From: Levilactobacillus parabrevis ATCC 53295
GTDB lineage: Bacteria; Bacillota; Bacilli; Lactobacillales; Lactobacillaceae
Assembly (NCBI RefSeq): GCF_001434055.1
Contig: NZ_AZCZ01000004.1
Span: forward strand, 1-64,000
Reading direction: 5' to 3'
DNA: 64,000 nucleotides
In this document: in pieces, positions 26,687 through 36,160 of the stretch
Position numbering within the stretch: position 1 is the stretch's first letter
How the letters are laid out: each line of letters opens with the position of its first letter
Program-made: the position numbers and the translations under genes
The notes under the pieces: generated by a model
What the model was told of the DNA's origin: nothing
Databases searched by the model: none
Seen by the model: the letters and a program-made list of their open reading frames with translations, nothing else

Positions 26687-28036
26687 TTAACTCGGTGCAC
26701 TCACTGGAAAAGTCATCGTGACCGTGGTCCCCTCATCCAGCTGACTCTGCAAGTCAATCTTACCATTCAACGAGTCCACCAGTTCACGCACAATGGCCAA
26801 ACCTAACCCACTCCCACTGACCCGTTGATTGGAGTGAGACACCTCAGCCCGGTAGAACCGCTCAAAGACTCGCAACTGATCCTGTGGTGAAATACCCACG
26901 CCAGTATCCGCGATGCTTAGCGACCAAGTCTTAGTCGTCACCGCTGCAGTGAGCGTCACGCTGCCCCCGGATCGGTTATATTTGATGGCGTTTCCCAGCA
27001 CGTTCTTCAAGATCTGATCGAACTTGTGCTGATCCGTCACGGCAACCAGATCCGCTGGCACCTGATTGACCAGGGTCACTTGGTTGACGGCAGCCAGCGG
27101 TTTCAGTAGGGAGACTTGCATCTCAACCTGTTGCCCCACCGGCACTTCAGCAGCCTCCACGGCGTTCCCCGATTCCAAATGTGAAATCGTCAGCACGTCG
27201 TTAATCAATTCAACCAGCCGTTCACTCTGCTGGTCGATAATTTCTAGGAACTCCGTTAACTTCTCGGGGTCGTCCTTAGCCCCCGCTAAGAGGGTCTTGG
27301 CAAAACCAGAGATCGCCGTCACTGGCGTCTTCAGTTCATGCGAGGCATTGGACACGAAGTCCACCTGCATCTGCTCGACCGCGTAGACTTCGGTCACATC
27401 GTACAGCAAGACCAACACCTGAAAGTAATCCTGGGAGGTCTCGGTATAGATGGCCTGAGCATCGACAGTCCGCTCGTTCGGCGTCCCCGGTAACTTTAAC
27501 ACACGATGCTGGGTCGCCGACTCGCTCAGTGCCGAGTTGATCAAGCTAGCCAACTCAAACTGGCGAACATCCTGTGTAAATGGATGCCGACGTGGCGAAA
27601 TCTGTTGTTGTAGAAACTGCTCCATTGCCGGATTGGCTAACTCAACCTTACGATAACGGTCGATTACCATGACCCCGATTGGCAGGTAATCCAGTAGCGT
27701 CGCGAATTCCTGATTCTGACCGGCAATCTTACGCTGAACCTTGCGCTGGTGCGTCTGTAAATAATTAATTTGCAACGCTAACTGGTAGAAGGGGTCATGC
27801 GGCGACAGCAACACGTGGGCTGGTGTCTCTTCGTGCCGAATCCCCTCAACCTTTTTGGTGAGAATGCCGATCCGCTGATTGCCCCAACGCAAGAGGTAAC
27901 TGACGCCGGCCATCTCGATCAATGCCAACGACCACGCTATCAGGAGAGCAATCCCCAATTGCGAGGGCCGCACACACCAAACGAGCAGACTATTTAGGCT
28001 CCCGCAGATCACCAGCACGGCGAGTAGCCGCCTCAT
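26687..28036 (-). CDS. phoR: Sensor histidine kinase PhoR
   Basis: A 449-residue kinase. Two N-terminal membrane helices (about 3-21 and 28-50) are joined by only a few residues, so there is no real extracellular sensor. A PAS-like domain follows (about 105-215). The phospho-acceptor His is in NASHELKTPVTAISGF, and the ATP-binding N, G1 and G2 boxes are NVLGNAIKYN, DTGVGI and GSGLGLAI. Such PhoR kinases read phosphate through Pst/PhoU. It overlaps phoP by four bases. Closeness to the pst operon supports the PhoR assignment over other WalK-like kinases. Confidence 0.9.
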   Translation of the reverse strand: MRRLLAVLVICGSLNSLLVWCVRPSQLGIALLIAWSLALIEMAGVSYLLRWGNQRIGILTKKVEGIRHEETPAHVLLSPHDPFYQLALQINYLQTHQRKVQRKIAGQNQEFATLLDYLPIGVMVIDRYRKVELANPAMEQFLQQQISPRRHPFTQDVRQFELASLINSALSESATQHRVLKLPGTPNERTVDAQAIYTETSQDYFQVLVLLYDVTEVYAVEQMQVDFVSNASHELKTPVTAISGFAKTLLAGAKDDPEKLTEFLEIIDQQSERLVELINDVLTISHLESGNAVEAAEVPVGQQVEMQVSLLKPLAAVNQVTLVNQVPADLVAVTDQHKFDQILKNVLGNAIKYNRSGGSVTLTAAVTTKTWSLSIADTGVGISPQDQLRVFERFYRAEVSHSNQRVSGSGLGLAIVRELVDSLNGKIDLQSQLDEGTTVTMTFPVSAPS

Positions 28037-28740
28037 GACTGTGCCTCAAAGGTGTAGCCGAAACCCCGCACTGTTTTTAACAGCACCGGATGTTTCGGAT
28101 CAATTTCAATTTTTTCGCGTAAATGGGACACGTGAATATCGACCATCCGCGTTTGTCCACTGTAATCGAAGCCCCAGACACCTTCCAGTAATTGCTCACG
28201 ACTCCAGACCTTCCCTGGCCGTTTGGCAAAGAAGAGTAAGAGTTCGAACTCCTTGGGCGTTAGGTCGATCGACTGGTCCCCCCGTTTGACCTGGAACTTG
28301 TCCTGATCAATCGTCAGATCAGCCACTTGCAAACGACTCGCAACCGACTTAACGGGCTTTTCTTCTGGCTCATCCTCGTGGTACCGGCGCATGACCGCCT
28401 TCATCCGGGCAATCACCTCACGCGGACTGAAGGGCTTGGTGATGTAATCATCGGCCCCCAGTTCGAGTCCAAACACGGTGTCGAACTCACTGGTCTTAGC
28501 CGTAATCATGATGATGGGTGTGCTGATTTTCTCCTGCCGCAACCGTTTGGTCACTTCAACACCATCTAACTTCGGTAGCATTAAATCTAACAGAATGACA
28601 TCAAACTTTTCGTGTAATGCCAAATTCAACGCCTGCTCACCGTCAATTGCCGTAACCACCTGATAATCTGCTTGTTCCAGGTTGTACTGCAGCAACGTCA
28701 CGATTGCCGGCTCGTCATCGACGACTAGGACTCTGCTCAT
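28033..28740 (-). CDS. phoP: Response regulator PhoP, OmpR type
   Basis: A 235-residue regulator. The receiver domain (about 1-118) has the acidic pocket Asp8-Asp9 and the phosphorylation site Asp52 in VILLDLMLP. The winged-helix OmpR/PhoB domain (about 135-232) ends with SHLREKIE and VRGFGYTF. It probably binds the four 11-bp TTTACA repeats upstream of pstS. AGGAGG lies in the end of the upstream PDZ-protein gene, so the three genes are one operon. Confidence 0.92.
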   Translation of the reverse strand: MSRVLVVDDEPAIVTLLQYNLEQADYQVVTAIDGEQALNLALHEKFDVILLDLMLPKLDGVEVTKRLRQEKISTPIIMITAKTSEFDTVFGLELGADDYITKPFSPREVIARMKAVMRRYHEDEPEEKPVKSVASRLQVADLTIDQDKFQVKRGDQSIDLTPKEFELLLFFAKRPGKVWSREQLLEGVWGFDYSGQTRMVDIHVSHLREKIEIDPKHPVLLKTVRGFGYTFEAQS

Positions 28741-28743
28741 GGG

Positions 28744-29913
28744 TTATGCCTCCTGATCTCTGAATAGAACGATACCGATTTCGTGTGGCGCACCGGCATA
28801 AATTGCCGTCTCCGTCACTTTTAACTCACCCGCCATGTTCCGAACTTTCAGGTGACAGTAAGTTGGATTAATCAGTAACGCTTCATAAAAGGATGTTTCG
28901 CTGTCAATTGGTTGGTGATTACATTCAAGAATAATATCACCAGCAACCAGATCGAGTTTTACTGCCGGCGTCTGGGGGCGAATTGCGAGGACCCGCACCC
29001 CATCGTCAACTTGAGAATACCAGAATTGTTGGTGCTCGTCATAACGTTTTGCCCGCCATAGGACGATAGCGTAACCAACCAGCAACAGGATCAGTAAGAC
29101 TGAAAAGTCCTGTGGTCGCGCGGTCGTCCAGCCAAAGAAGCCCATGGCAATGACTGCTAACCTGATCATCCATTTAGCAAGCTTTTGATAAACCACGCGG
29201 GGAATCTGCCGGAAGACTGTAAACCGCAACCCAACTAATAGCGGCACCACTAAAATAGCGAAGGAATGACCATGAATGGTCAGAAGTGGCCAAAAGGCCC
29301 AGTGACTAGCGAACCAGTCTCCCGGAACCAGCGTCACCATGGGTAAGACTAAGAACTCACGCCACGGATATCCGGCGATACGCTTTCCCCGTTGCTTGGC
29401 ATAAATTCGTGGTGCTGTAAAACGGCCACCGTAATGGGACAACCAGTGCCCGAGAAAAAGAAAGAAAAACGCCGCCAACCACAAGTAATTCTGTGCTGGA
29501 ACTTGGCTTGCTGCGCCATTTCCCCAAATCAATCCGGTCGGCGCCAAACTCGGCCAGTCGGTTATGTAAGCTCCCCCAAAGTAAGTGGCAAGCGAACTCA
29601 CCACAATCAACGTTAAGGGCAACACCGTTGTTGGTAAGATCACCAACGTGAGGGTTGCCAAGATTTCATAAATCACGATCCACAGTAGTGGTAGGCTAAA
29701 TCCTACCGCCAAATTTACCACTGAAAGACCCAGGCCCAAAACAACTCCCTGCGTCAGAAAGTGACGTAATTCAAAATGATCACTATAGACGGCGCTCCCA
29801 AAGCTCCGCCGTTCGCGTTTGATCCGTGAGCGACTCGTCACCCACAACCGCAGTACCGCGACCCACACCATGAGCTGCAGGAGGTAACTGCCACACGCTA
29901 TAAACATCCGCAT
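28744..29913 (-). CDS. Multi-pass membrane protein with C-terminal PDZ domain, MinJ-like
   Basis: A 389-residue protein with about eight membrane helices (residues ~5-300) and a C-terminal PDZ domain (about 300-389, VRVLAIRPQTPAVKLDLVAG). The layout is that of B. subtilis MinJ, which links DivIVA and MinD at division sites. In Bacillus minJ lies near prfB, secA and hpf, as here. The ATG at 29913 has AAGAAAGG ten bases before it. It stands directly before phoP. Division-site placement is inferred from synteny and architecture, so I leave the symbol empty. Confidence 0.72.
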   Translation of the reverse strand: MRMFIACGSYLLQLMVWVAVLRLWVTSRSRIKRERRSFGSAVYSDHFELRHFLTQGVVLGLGLSVVNLAVGFSLPLLWIVIYEILATLTLVILPTTVLPLTLIVVSSLATYFGGAYITDWPSLAPTGLIWGNGAASQVPAQNYLWLAAFFFLFLGHWLSHYGGRFTAPRIYAKQRGKRIAGYPWREFLVLPMVTLVPGDWFASHWAFWPLLTIHGHSFAILVVPLLVGLRFTVFRQIPRVVYQKLAKWMIRLAVIAMGFFGWTTARPQDFSVLLILLLVGYAIVLWRAKRYDEHQQFWYSQVDDGVRVLAIRPQTPAVKLDLVAGDIILECNHQPIDSETSFYEALLINPTYCHLKVRNMAGELKVTETAIYAGAPHEIGIVLFRDQEA

Positions 29914-29960
29914 GTCATCGACACCTTTCTTGAAAAAATAACTGTCCCCAGTATAGCATG

Positions 29961-29998
29961 AAAGAAAAGCGGGTCGCACGACATTCGTGTTACCCGCC
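29961..29998 (-). terminator. Terminator downstream of prfB
   Basis: Minus-strand stem GCGGGT...CACGA / TCGTG...ACCCGC followed by TTTTCTTT. It separates prfB from the PDZ-phoPR operon. Confidence 0.8.
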
Positions 29999-30121
29999 TA
30001 ATGATTTTACAAAATGACTACTACCGCTGGCGACTGAGAGCGAAACCAGCAGCCTTTTGGTGCACGTTTCAACCATATAAGATGGTTGAGGTTTTGTTCC
30101 AGACTCCTGTTAACGCTAGGT

Positions 30122-31238
30122 TCAGTCTGGATTCTTCTGACTGAGTTGCCATTGCAAGTAGGCGTCAATGAAGGGATCGAGATCCCCATCCATAACGGCT
30201 TGCCCATTCCCGGTTTCGTAATCCGTCCGGTGATCCTTAACCATCGTGTACGGATGGAAGACGTAGGAGCGAATCTGCGACCCCCAGCCAATATCCATCT
30301 GTTCACCTTCGATGGCGGCTTTTTCCTGAGCCTTCTTTTCCTCTTCACGTTCATACAACTTAGCTCGCAACATCCCCATCGCCGTCTGCCGGTTTTGGAG
30401 CTGTGACCGTTGTGCCTGACTCTGGGTCACGATTCCGGTTGGAATATGGGTAATCCGCACGGCCGATGACGTCTTGTTAACGTGTTGCCCACCGGCACCG
30501 GACGCCCGATAAACGTCGACTTTCAAGTCAGCCGGATTGATGTCCACGTCCACGGTATCGTCCAGCTCGGGTAAGACATCCACGGAAGCAAAGGACGTGT
30601 GACGCCGACCCGCCGAATCAAATGGTGAGATCCGCACGAGACGGTGCACCCCTTTTTCGGATCTTAGATAACCGTAGGCGTTGTGCCCGGCAATCAACAG
30701 TGTTGCGCTACTCAAGCCAGCAACTTCACCTGGCTGGTAATCCAGCACCGTGACTGTAAAGGCGTGCTGATCTGCCCAGCGCGTATACATCCGCATGAGC
30801 ATTTCACCCCAGTCTTGGGATTCAGTGCCCCCAGCGCCCGGATGAATTTCCAGAATCGCATTGTTCCGGTCATACTTCTGGTTCAATAACTGATTCAGGC
30901 TGTACTGATGTAAGGCATCCTGAGCGGCTTTGAAATTCTGTTCGAACTCCACCTGCATATCTGCATCGGGTTCTTCTTGCAACAATTCCACGGCAACTTC
31001 CAGGTCATCAATCTGATCGTTGAGGCTCTGGAATTCTTCAACCTTTTTCTTCATTTCATTGGTTTCATCAATCAGTTTTTGGGCCGACTGCGCATCGTTC
31101 CAAAAATCAGGTTGGGCCATCTGACTTTCATTGATACTGATGCTCTCGTTCAGGGCATCAAAGTCAAAGTGACCCCCTAAAGCCGGCAAGTTGTTCCTTC
31201 ATGGTCGCAATGTTACGTTTGGCATCGCTGAGTTCCAT
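30122..31238 (-). CDS. prfB: Peptide chain release factor 2, with programmed +1 frameshift
   Basis: Release factor for UGA and UAA codons. Translation starts at ATG 31238 (MELSDAKRNIATMKEQ) and reaches an in-frame TGA at 31164-31166 after 24 codons. The frame then shifts +1 at CTT-TGA-C and continues to the stop at 30122, giving about 371 residues. The shift site is preceded by the Shine-Dalgarno-like AGGGGG, as in the classic RF2 autoregulatory frameshift. The peptidyl-hydrolysis motif GGQ is in SGAGGQHVNKT, and the stop-codon motif SPF is in RISPFDSAG. It follows secA, as in most Firmicutes. Confidence 0.95.
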
Positions 31239-31354
31239 AGTGGTTGGCTCCTTTTTTTATTGATTTTGTGATTTTTCGTTTTTTGTGTGTTGCGTTTCGA
31301 TGGGCCACATTTACATGCTTATTGGCTATATTGCCGAAACGTGTGCTCATGGGC

Positions 31355-31433
31355 AGTCAGTTCCGCTTAACCCCGCTAAGCCAAAAATCCAAGACCGGGA
31401 TTTTTACCTTAGCGACGTTAATGCTCGCTGACT
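31355..31433 (-). other. Long imperfect hairpin between secA and prfB
   Basis: A 79-base inverted repeat: AGTCAG / CTGACT at the ends, TTAAC / GTTAA further in, and a core CGCTAAG...AAAAATCC / GGATTTTT...CTTAGCG with a seven-base loop. No U run follows, so it is not an ordinary terminator. It lies after the secA terminator and would be in the prfB leader or promoter region. Confidence 0.6.
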
Positions 31434-31458
31434 AACCACCCATGATCACACTCTTTTT

Positions 31459-31493
31459 CAAAAAACGAGGCCGGAATCTCTTCCCGCCTCGTC
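31459..31493 (-). terminator. secA terminator
   Basis: Minus-strand stem ACGAGGCGGGAA / TTCCGGCCTCGT with a four-base loop and six U residues, directly after the secA stop. Confidence 0.9.
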
Positions 31494-31500
31494 TCCCGTA

Positions 31501-33864
31501 CTAACGGGTAATATTTTGTCGAATTTCTGACTTCATGAATAATCGGGTGGCATCGTAATCGATGTCAGAGATCATTTCACCAAACATCCGGAATCCTTCT
31601 TGTTGATATTCAACTAATGGGTTCAACTGACCATAGCCCCGCAGACCGATTGATTGACGCAATTGGTCCATGGTGTCGATGTGGTCCGTCCAGTGAGAGT
31701 CCACACAACGTAAGAGCACAACCTTTTCGAATTCCAACATTTGAGCTGGATCGTAGAGTTGCTTTTGCTTTTCATTGTAGACATCTTCGGCTAAGCCCAT
31801 GAAGTAGGCCTTGATCTCATCAGCCGACTTGCCCTTCAATGCATCCAGGCTGATCTTTTCTGGTGAAACCATTGCGGAGATCCCGAAGTCGAGTAACGTA
31901 TCCAAATCCCAATCGGATTGGTCACCCTGGGTGTGTAAGTTAACCACCCGGTCAACGGTCCGTTGGATCATTGGCATCAAGACCCACTTGAGGGACTTGT
32001 CTTGGTTAATGACTTGGTTACGTTCGCCATAGATGACATCACGCTGTTGCCGCATAACATCATCGTATTGCAGCACGTTCTTCCGGGAATCGTAGTTGTT
32101 CCCTTCAACCCGCTTTTGGGCAGATTCAACTTGCTTCGTAATCATCCGGCTACGGATAACGGCATCTTCACCGTCAACGTTCATCCGTTCGAGGAAGTTC
32201 TTGACCCGTTCGGAACCGAACCGACGCATCAAATCATCTTCCAAGGACAGGTAGAACTGGGTCATACCAGGGTCACCTTGACGACCGGAACGCCCACGAA
32301 GCTGGTTATCAATCCGCCGAGATTCGTGTCGTTCAGTCCCGATAACGGCTAAACCACCAATTTCAACCACGCCGGGTCCCAATTTAATATCGGTCCCCCG
32401 CCCAGCCATGTTGGTCGCAATGGTAACAGCACCACGTTGGCCGGCGTTTTGAATGATATCGGCTTCCTTCGCATGGTTCTTAGCGTTCAAGACCACGTGC
32501 GGAATGTTTTCATCATCCAACCGTTGTGAAATGTATTCGGACGTTTCAACGGCAACGGTACCAATCAACATTGGTTGACCCTTTTCGTGTAACATCTTGA
32601 TTTCATTAACCACGGCATCAAACTTGGATTCCAAGGTTGGGTACAACAGGTCAGGTTCATCGACCCGGACAACCGGCTTGTTGGTTGGCACGGAGATAAC
32701 GTCCATGTTGTAGATTTCCCGGAACTCTTCAACTTCGGTCTTCGCAGTACCCGTCATCCCGGCAAGCTTCTTGTACATCCGGAATAAGTTTTGGTACGTG
32801 ATGTTGGCCATCGTCTTCGTTTCTTCTTGAATCTCGACGCCTTCCTTGGCTTCAATGGCTTGGTGCAGCCCGTCGGAGTACCGACGACCTTCCATAACCC
32901 GCCCAGTAAAGGAATCAACGATCAGAACTTCGCCGTCTTGAACCACGTAGTCTTTGTCCCGCAGCATGATGAAGTTTGCCCGTAAGGCTTGATCCATATG
33001 GTGGGTCAACGCCGTGTTATCGGTGTCGTATAAGTTCTTCAGGTTAAAGTACTTTTCAGCCTTTTCAATCCCAACGTCGGTCAAAGCCACCGTCTTGGAT
33101 TCAAGGTCGATCTTAAAGTCTTCTTTTTCGTGTAACGTCTTGGCGAAACGGTCAACCCGTTTGTAAAGGGCACTCGTTCCTTCAGACTGACCAGAAATGA
33201 TCAATGGCGTCCGCGCTTCATCAATTAAGATGGAGTCAACTTCATCGACAATCGCGAAGTTCAGGGGCCGTTGAACCATATCTTCCTTGTAGACAACCAT
33301 GTTATCACGCAGGTAATCGAACCCGATTTCCCCGTTGGTCGAATACGTAATATCGGCCTTGTAGGCTTCACGCTTCTCTTCAGGGGACTTTTCAGCGGAG
33401 TTTAACCCCACGGAAAGGCCCATCCAGTTATAAAGTTCACCCATTTCAGTGGCATCACGTGCGGATAAGTATTCGTTAACCGTAACAACGTGCACCCCTT
33501 CGCCAGCTAAGGCGTTCAGGTAAACGGGCATGGTCGCGGTCAAGGTCTTCCCTTCACCGGTCTTCATTTCGGCAATGTTACCTTCATGAAGCACAATTCC
33601 CCCCATAATTTGGACGTGGAATGGATAGAGGCCGAGGACCCGCTTTGCGCCTTCACGAACGGCAGCGAAGGCTTCAGGCAGTAAATCGTCCAAGGTTTCG
33701 CCGTCTTGATAGCGTTGCTTTAATTCTGGCGTTTTTGCTTGCAGATCTGCATCTGAAAGCTTTGCGTATTCATCAGCGTAAGCACCGACTTCATCCGCTA
33801 ATTTACTGAGGCGTCGTAAAGTCCGTCGATCACTTTCGACCCATCGTTTCAAAATATTTGCCAT
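31501..33864 (-). CDS. secA: Preprotein translocase ATPase SecA
   Basis: A 787-residue motor that drives secretory proteins through SecYEG. The first nucleotide-binding domain has EMKTGEGKT (Walker A) near residue 105 and [16 protein letters not shown] near 210. The second has [12 protein letters not shown] and [13 protein letters not shown]. The C-terminal cysteine-rich zinc tail of other SecA proteins is absent; the protein ends in [14 protein letters not shown]. The frame stays open upstream, but ATG 33864 ([12 protein letters not shown]) has AAGGGAA at good distance and matches the family start. Confidence 0.97.
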   Translation of the reverse strand: MANILKRWVESDRRTLRRLSKLADEVGAYADEYAKLSDADLQAKTPELKQRYQDGETLDDLLPEAFAAVREGAKRVLGLYPFHVQIMGGIVLHEGNIAEMKTGEGKTLTATMPVYLNALAGEGVHVVTVNEYLSARDATEMGELYNWMGLSVGLNSAEKSPEEKREAYKADITYSTNGEIGFDYLRDNMVVYKEDMVQRPLNFAIVDEVDSILIDEARTPLIISGQSEGTSALYKRVDRFAKTLHEKEDFKIDLESKTVALTDVGIEKAEKYFNLKNLYDTDNTALTHHMDQALRANFIMLRDKDYVVQDGEVLIVDSFTGRVMEGRRYSDGLHQAIEAKEGVEIQEETKTMANITYQNLFRMYKKLAGMTGTAKTEVEEFREIYNMDVISVPTNKPVVRVDEPDLLYPTLESKFDAVVNEIKMLHEKGQPMLIGTVAVETSEYISQRLDDENIPHVVLNAKNHAKEADIIQNAGQRGAVTIATNMAGRGTDIKLGPGVVEIGGLAVIGTERHESRRIDNQLRGRSGRQGDPGMTQFYLSLEDDLMRRFGSERVKNFLERMNVDGEDAVIRSRMITKQVESAQKRVEGNNYDSRKNVLQYDDVMRQQRDVIYGERNQVINQDKSLKWVLMPMIQRTVDRVVNLHTQGDQSDWDLDTLLDFGISAMVSPEKISLDALKGKSADEIKAYFMGLAEDVYNEKQKQLYDPAQMLEFEKVVLLRCVDSHWTDHIDTMDQLRQSIGLRGYGQLNPLVEYQQEGFRMFGEMISDIDYDATRLFMKSEIRQNITR

Positions 33865-34738
33865 GTGAGAATTCCCTTCAGTACATTTTAATAAGTCTGC
33901 GTCAACCACTCCCGGCTTACACCGGTAGTTTGTGGATCCAACGCCGAACAGCGCTGCCACCACAATTACCCCCAAATTGAACTGAGTTAGCCCCAATCCT
34001 AGGAGTTATTGCTGCCCACAGGTTGCTGGGCGGACAGCTGGATAATCTTAATAAAATCGCTCATTCTTTTGCAAGAATAATCCTCGTTGCCAGCAAGTTA
34101 AACTTGCCGCGCACGAGACAGTGATTTCAACCGTTTATTTTGGCAATAAATCAATCTACATTTTAACACTAACCCAGCCAATATGAAACTTTTCTAATCA
34201 TGTAAATGCCGTAAAACCGCTTTCTTTCGCATGATTATTGACTAAAATAGTCACTAAACTATCACCCTTATTGACCCCAGGTCTACGCCAACCTCCTCCC
34301 AAGCGGGAATCGCGTCGTTTCAGCTGGTCTAGTCCCTAAGAGTAATCTTATTAATTTTACCAGATTAACCGCTGAATGTATCGCTTTTTGCATAACAGTT
34401 GCTTAACAATCCCATGACAGATTGGCATATGGGTTAGCCCCCTTAATCATTCGACAATTCCGGCAAAAGCGGTAATTCTAAACGCCTATTATCCTCGACA
34501 CGCTGCCAATAACGCCATAACAGTCATTTTGAAATAGCGTATCCAACGTTCCAGAATGCTCAGCAATATCAACTTATTTTTATATAAGACGCATTGTTTG
34601 GCAAACGACCGAACTGAAAATCATCAATCTGAGGTTATATTAAAAGTCGCTTAGCTAACGTTAATAGCACATTGACTATCAAGGTTAGCCGTGAGGGTGG
34701 TAGTGAGGCGAATGAACATTAACGTTCTCGGTGCAAAC
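33865..34738. other. Long gene-free region between hpf and secA
   Basis: About 870 AT-rich bases without a convincing gene. Near secA a hairpin (CTGTCCGCCCA / TGGGCAG, about 34010-34040) and a possible promoter are present. Near hpf the minus strand carries CACTACCACCCTCACGGCTA (about 34688-34708), which resembles the 3' end of the structured repeats (CACTACCCTCACGGCTCA), possibly a decayed copy. Nothing else stood out. Confidence 0.5.
34045..34074 (-). promoter_or_regulatory. Candidate secA promoter
   Basis: Minus strand TTGCAA (34069-34074), 18 bases, then TAAGAT (34045-34050). It would give a leader of about 175 bases before secA. Confidence 0.35.
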
Positions 34739-34739
34739 T

Positions 34740-34766
34740 AAAAAGCACCGCACAAGGCGGTGCTTC
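34740..34766 (-). terminator. hpf terminator
   Basis: Minus-strand stem AGCACCGC / GCGGTGCT followed by five U residues, 24 bases past the hpf stop. Confidence 0.9.
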
Positions 34767-34789
34767 ATTAGTTTAGTTAACATTATTGG

Positions 34790-35344
34790 TTATTGGTCAT
34801 CGGCTTCGATCAAACCGTAGCGGCCGTCATTACGACGGTACACAATGCTAATGCCGTTCGTTTCAGCATCTTCATAGATAAAGAAATCGTGGCCTAACAT
34901 GTCCATTTGCAGGACAGCCTCTTCATTATCCATTGGCTTCAACGAAACGCGCTTGGTCCGAACAACCTCTAACTCCTTACCTTCAGCTGGTTCTGGCTCC
35001 GCAGCTTCGGGTGCGAAATCAAGGTTCTTGTAACCTTTTTCCCGGGACTTACGGTTAACTTTGGTCTTGTACTTGCGAATTTGCCGTTCCAGCTTATCGG
35101 TAACCAAATCAACACTTGCATATAAGTCCGGAGAAGTTTCCTCTGCCCGTAATGTCAAGTATGGGAGTGGGATTGTTACTTCAACCTTCGCTGTCTTGTT
35201 CTGGTAGACCTTCAGGTTGACATGCGCAATTGCCTCAACTTTGTTGTCGAAATATTTCTCCAACTTGCTGATACGCTTTTCAACGTAATCCCGTATTGCG
35301 TCAGTAACTTCGATGTTTTCACCACGAATATTAAATGTGAGCAT
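34790..35344 (-). CDS. hpf: Ribosome hibernation promoting factor, long form
   Basis: A 184-residue protein that pairs 70S ribosomes into inactive 100S dimers in stationary phase. The N-terminal domain (about 1-100, MLTFNIRGENIEVTDAIRDY) binds the decoding region. The C-terminal dimerisation domain (about 125-184) has KRVSLKPMDNEEAVLQMDMLGHDFF, quoted here only by its ends KRVSLKPM and LGHDFF. Length matches the long HPF of Firmicutes. A good promoter and a terminator frame the gene. Confidence 0.96.
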   Translation of the reverse strand: MLTFNIRGENIEVTDAIRDYVEKRISKLEKYFDNKVEAIAHVNLKVYQNKTAKVEVTIPLPYLTLRAEETSPDLYASVDLVTDKLERQIRKYKTKVNRKSREKGYKNLDFAPEAAEPEPAEGKELEVVRTKRVSLKPMDNEEAVLQMDMLGHDFFIYEDAETNGISIVYRRNDGRYGLIEADDQ

Positions 35345-35428
35345 AAAACTTCTCTCCCTTCAACCAAGAAACACTTGGCTTGCTCAGCATTAGAAGGACC
35401 ACTCTTCTAATATGCTTTGCTTACTATT

Positions 35429-35457
35429 ATTATAATAGAAAGCCCTATCAGAAACAA
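35429..35457 (-). promoter_or_regulatory. hpf promoter
   Basis: Minus strand TTGTTT (35452-35457), 17 bases, then a consensus TATAAT (35429-35434). A hairpin TTAGAAG / CTTCTAA (about 35389-35410) lies in the leader just after the start of transcription. Confidence 0.65.
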
Positions 35458-35482
35458 TTATTCTCACGAAATTTAATGGTGC

Positions 35483-36160
35483 TCAACGCGCTAAAGTCAA
35501 GCTAGTAACCGCTTTCGCGCCCCCTAAATAAATTTGGCTCGCCGCTTGTCGCAATGTTCTCCCCGTCGTGTAGACGTCATCCAACAGTAACACCCGCTGA
35601 TTCACAATGATTTTTGCTGCAGCGGCGTCCAACATAAACGGTTGTGGCGTCACCAATCGCTCTGCTCGAGTCTTAGCCGATTGAGGCTGAGATTTGTGAT
35701 CCGCTTTCACTCGTAACACCTGCTGAAAGGGCTGACCATGCAGCCACCCTGTGACCTGGTTAAAGCCCCGGGTCAGCCACGTCCGTTGATCCACTGGAAT
35801 TGGGACCAACACATCATAACTTTGTTGGGCTAAAGCTTGGTACAGTGGGGTCTGTAGCGCCTTACGCAGGGCATAATCTCCTTGGAATTTATACTGCTGC
35901 ATGTAAGCTTTCATCCCCGCATCGTACTGAAAAAGCGCCCGATTCGTCAGTGTCTCTGCCCCCCAACGCTCACAGTCATGACACCGAACTGTCGTCGCCT
36001 GCTGCCGACCGCACGCCGGACAGTGAGCGCCAGTAATCGGCGTAAATCGCTCCTGACAGTTGAGACAGAGGGCTGGTACCGGCAACGGTCGCCAGCGCAA
36101 CAAGTCCTGCAGGGTCACCGGGGGCTCGAAAGTTCGGGCACACCACACGCAGATAGTCAT
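35483..36160 (-). CDS. comFC: ComF family protein ComFC
   Basis: A 225-residue late competence protein. The N-terminal zinc-finger part has cysteine pairs CVWC, CLNC, CPAC and CHDC (about 4-65). A type I phosphoribosyltransferase fold follows, with the PRPP-binding motif VLLLDDVYTTGRTL near residue 190. It assists uptake of single-stranded DNA together with ComFA, in an unclear way. Its ATG overlaps the comFA stop by four bases. Confidence 0.93.
   Translation of the reverse strand: MTICVWCARTFEPPVTLQDLLRWRPLPVPALCLNCQERFTPITGAHCPACGRQQATTVRCHDCERWGAETLTNRALFQYDAGMKAYMQQYKFQGDYALRKALQTPLYQALAQQSYDVLVPIPVDQRTWLTRGFNQVTGWLHGQPFQQVLRVKADHKSQPQSAKTRAERLVTPQPFMLDAAAAKIIVNQRVLLLDDVYTTGRTLRQAASQIYLGGAKAVTSLTLAR

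Noticed and set aside
33865-33996. N-terminal extension of secA frame by 44 codons from a TTG, with a hydrophobic start
   Set aside because: No ribosome binding site at the TTG, whereas ATG 33864 has a good one and gives the family N terminus.
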